Source: Thermoplasmata archaeon (GTDB lineage Archaea > Thermoplasmatota > Thermoplasmata > RBG-16-68-12). From it: a stretch of 5,946 nucleotides of DNA. Under the pieces are notes generated by a model, which was not told the DNA's origin, did no database searches, and saw nothing but the letters and a program-made list of their open reading frames with translations. The stretch lies in assembly GCA_021788795.1 (NCBI GenBank), contig JAJYKG010000138.1, positions 1-5,946 of the forward strand, written 5' to 3'. The stretch's first letter is position 1. The number at the start of each line of letters is the position of its first letter. Shown in pieces: positions 5,350 through 5,946 of this stretch. The position numbers and the translations under genes were made by a program.

Positions 5350-5946
5350 ATGGCCGAACCCGAGCTGGGTGGGAAGCTCCTGCCCCTCTCCGAGGCCGTG
5401 CGGAAGCTCATCCCGGACGGCTGCCGCCTGCGGTCGGGCGGGATCGCGGTCCGGAAGCCGTTCGCCGTGATCTACGAGATCATGCGCCAGCGGAAGCGGG
5501 ACCTGACCTTCCTCATGAGCGGCTGGACGGAGGACGCGGACTGGCTCATCGGCGCCGGGTGCGTGGACAAGCTCGAGGGTTCCTACTTGGGCCTCGAGGC
5601 GCTCGGCCTCGCGTACGCCTACCGCCGCGCCGTTGAGAAGGGCATCCCGCGCAAGGTCGTCATCGAGGAGTACAGCAACTTCGGGATGACGATGCGGTTC
5701 ATGGCCGCGGGGATGGGCCTCCCGTTCATGCCCGTGAAGTCCGAGCTGGGCTCGGACCTGCTGAAGGTCGAGTCGTTCCTGCACCCGAAAGCCGTGGTCC
5801 TCGAGGACCCGTTCGGGAGTAGGGAGAAGGTCGCGCTTCTGCCCGCCTGCCCCGCGGACGTCGCCCTCCTGCACGCGCAGCGCTGCGACGAGGAGGGGAA
5901 CGCCCAGGTCTGGGGCCAGATCGGCGACGACCTCTGGGGCACCTTC
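5350..5946 (+). CDS. Family I CoA-transferase subunit A (glutaconate CoA-transferase-like), N-terminal fragment
   Basis: These 199 codons run open off the right edge; full members have about 270-320 residues. Family I CoA-transferases are heteromeric enzymes that pass CoA between acids. In the glutaconate type the catalytic Glu is in subunit B, so its absence here is expected. Matching features are LLPLSEAVRKLIPDGCRLRS (10-29) followed by a GG, RKPFAVIYEIMRQRKRDLT (35-53), GAGCVDKLEGSYLGLE (68-83), EEYSN (106-110), GLPFMPVKSELGSDLL (123-138) and ADVALLHAQRCDEEGNAQVW (169-188). The substrate may be glutaconate, 3-oxoacids, or a ring-cleavage acid as in the related IpdA; this cannot be decided. 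The ATG at 5350 is 47 bases after the HAD stop, has no Shine-Dalgarno site, and fits a leaderless start from the TATA-like GTTCTTA. Subunit B would be expected just to the right. Confidence 0.9.
   Translation, partial: MAEPELGGKLLPLSEAVRKLIPDGCRLRSGGIAVRKPFAVIYEIMRQRKRDLTFLMSGWTEDADWLIGAGCVDKLEGSYLGLEALGLAYAYRRAVEKGIPRKVVIEEYSNFGMTMRFMAAGMGLPFMPVKSELGSDLLKVESFLHPKAVVLEDPFGSREKVALLPACPADVALLHAQRCDEEGNAQVWGQIGDDLWGTF

Noticed and set aside
1..5946. CRISPR arrays, insertion sequences, phage genes, toxin-antitoxin or defence genes
   Set aside because: I saw no spaced direct repeats, terminal inverted repeats with transposase, integrase or defence-type domains; the gene content is housekeeping and acyl-CoA metabolism.

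Overview
The window is a compact, very GC-rich stretch of what is most likely an archaeal chromosome. The archaeal signs are: the C-terminal end of an Lhr-type helicase with the tail usual in archaeal members; a short FtsJ-type 23S rRNA methyltransferase; a PurM whose motifs look archaeal; TATA-like boxes 30-40 nt upstream of several starts; and starts with almost no leader and no Shine-Dalgarno site. A GC-rich member of Thermoplasmatota would fit, but this is inference from general character and not from a marker gene.

Layout: (1) 2-442, + strand, the 3' end of a large helicase gene running in from the left edge. (2) 443-763, a 321-base gap between convergent genes with no credible ORF but several inverted repeats; two of these pair better as + strand RNA. 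(3) 764-1684, - strand, a likely two-gene unit: an 87-codon gene of unknown function followed by rlmE. (4) 1685-1832, a divergent promoter region. (5) 1833-2855, + strand, purM (purine biosynthesis). (6) 2837-3241, - strand, a small four-helix membrane protein whose 3' end overlaps the end of purM by 19 bases. (7) 3242-3402, a second divergent promoter region. (8) 3403-5946, + strand, a CaiB/BaiF (family III) CoA-transferase, a HAD-family phosphatase, and the start of a family I CoA-transferase subunit A (glutaconate CoA-transferase-like) that runs off the right edge.

The left half is housekeeping: nucleic-acid helicase, rRNA methylation and purine synthesis. The right half looks like carboxylic acid/acyl-CoA metabolism, with two unrelated CoA-transferase families on either side of a phosphatase. 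The HAD and subunit A genes each have a TATA-like box embedded in an inverted repeat, so they may be individually regulated rather than one simple operon.

I found no CRISPR array, transposon, phage gene, tRNA or rRNA, and no clear new multi-gene system. The best leads are the folded-looking gap at 443-763, the two promoter palindromes, the hairpin at the purM/membrane-protein junction, and the two uncharacterised small proteins.
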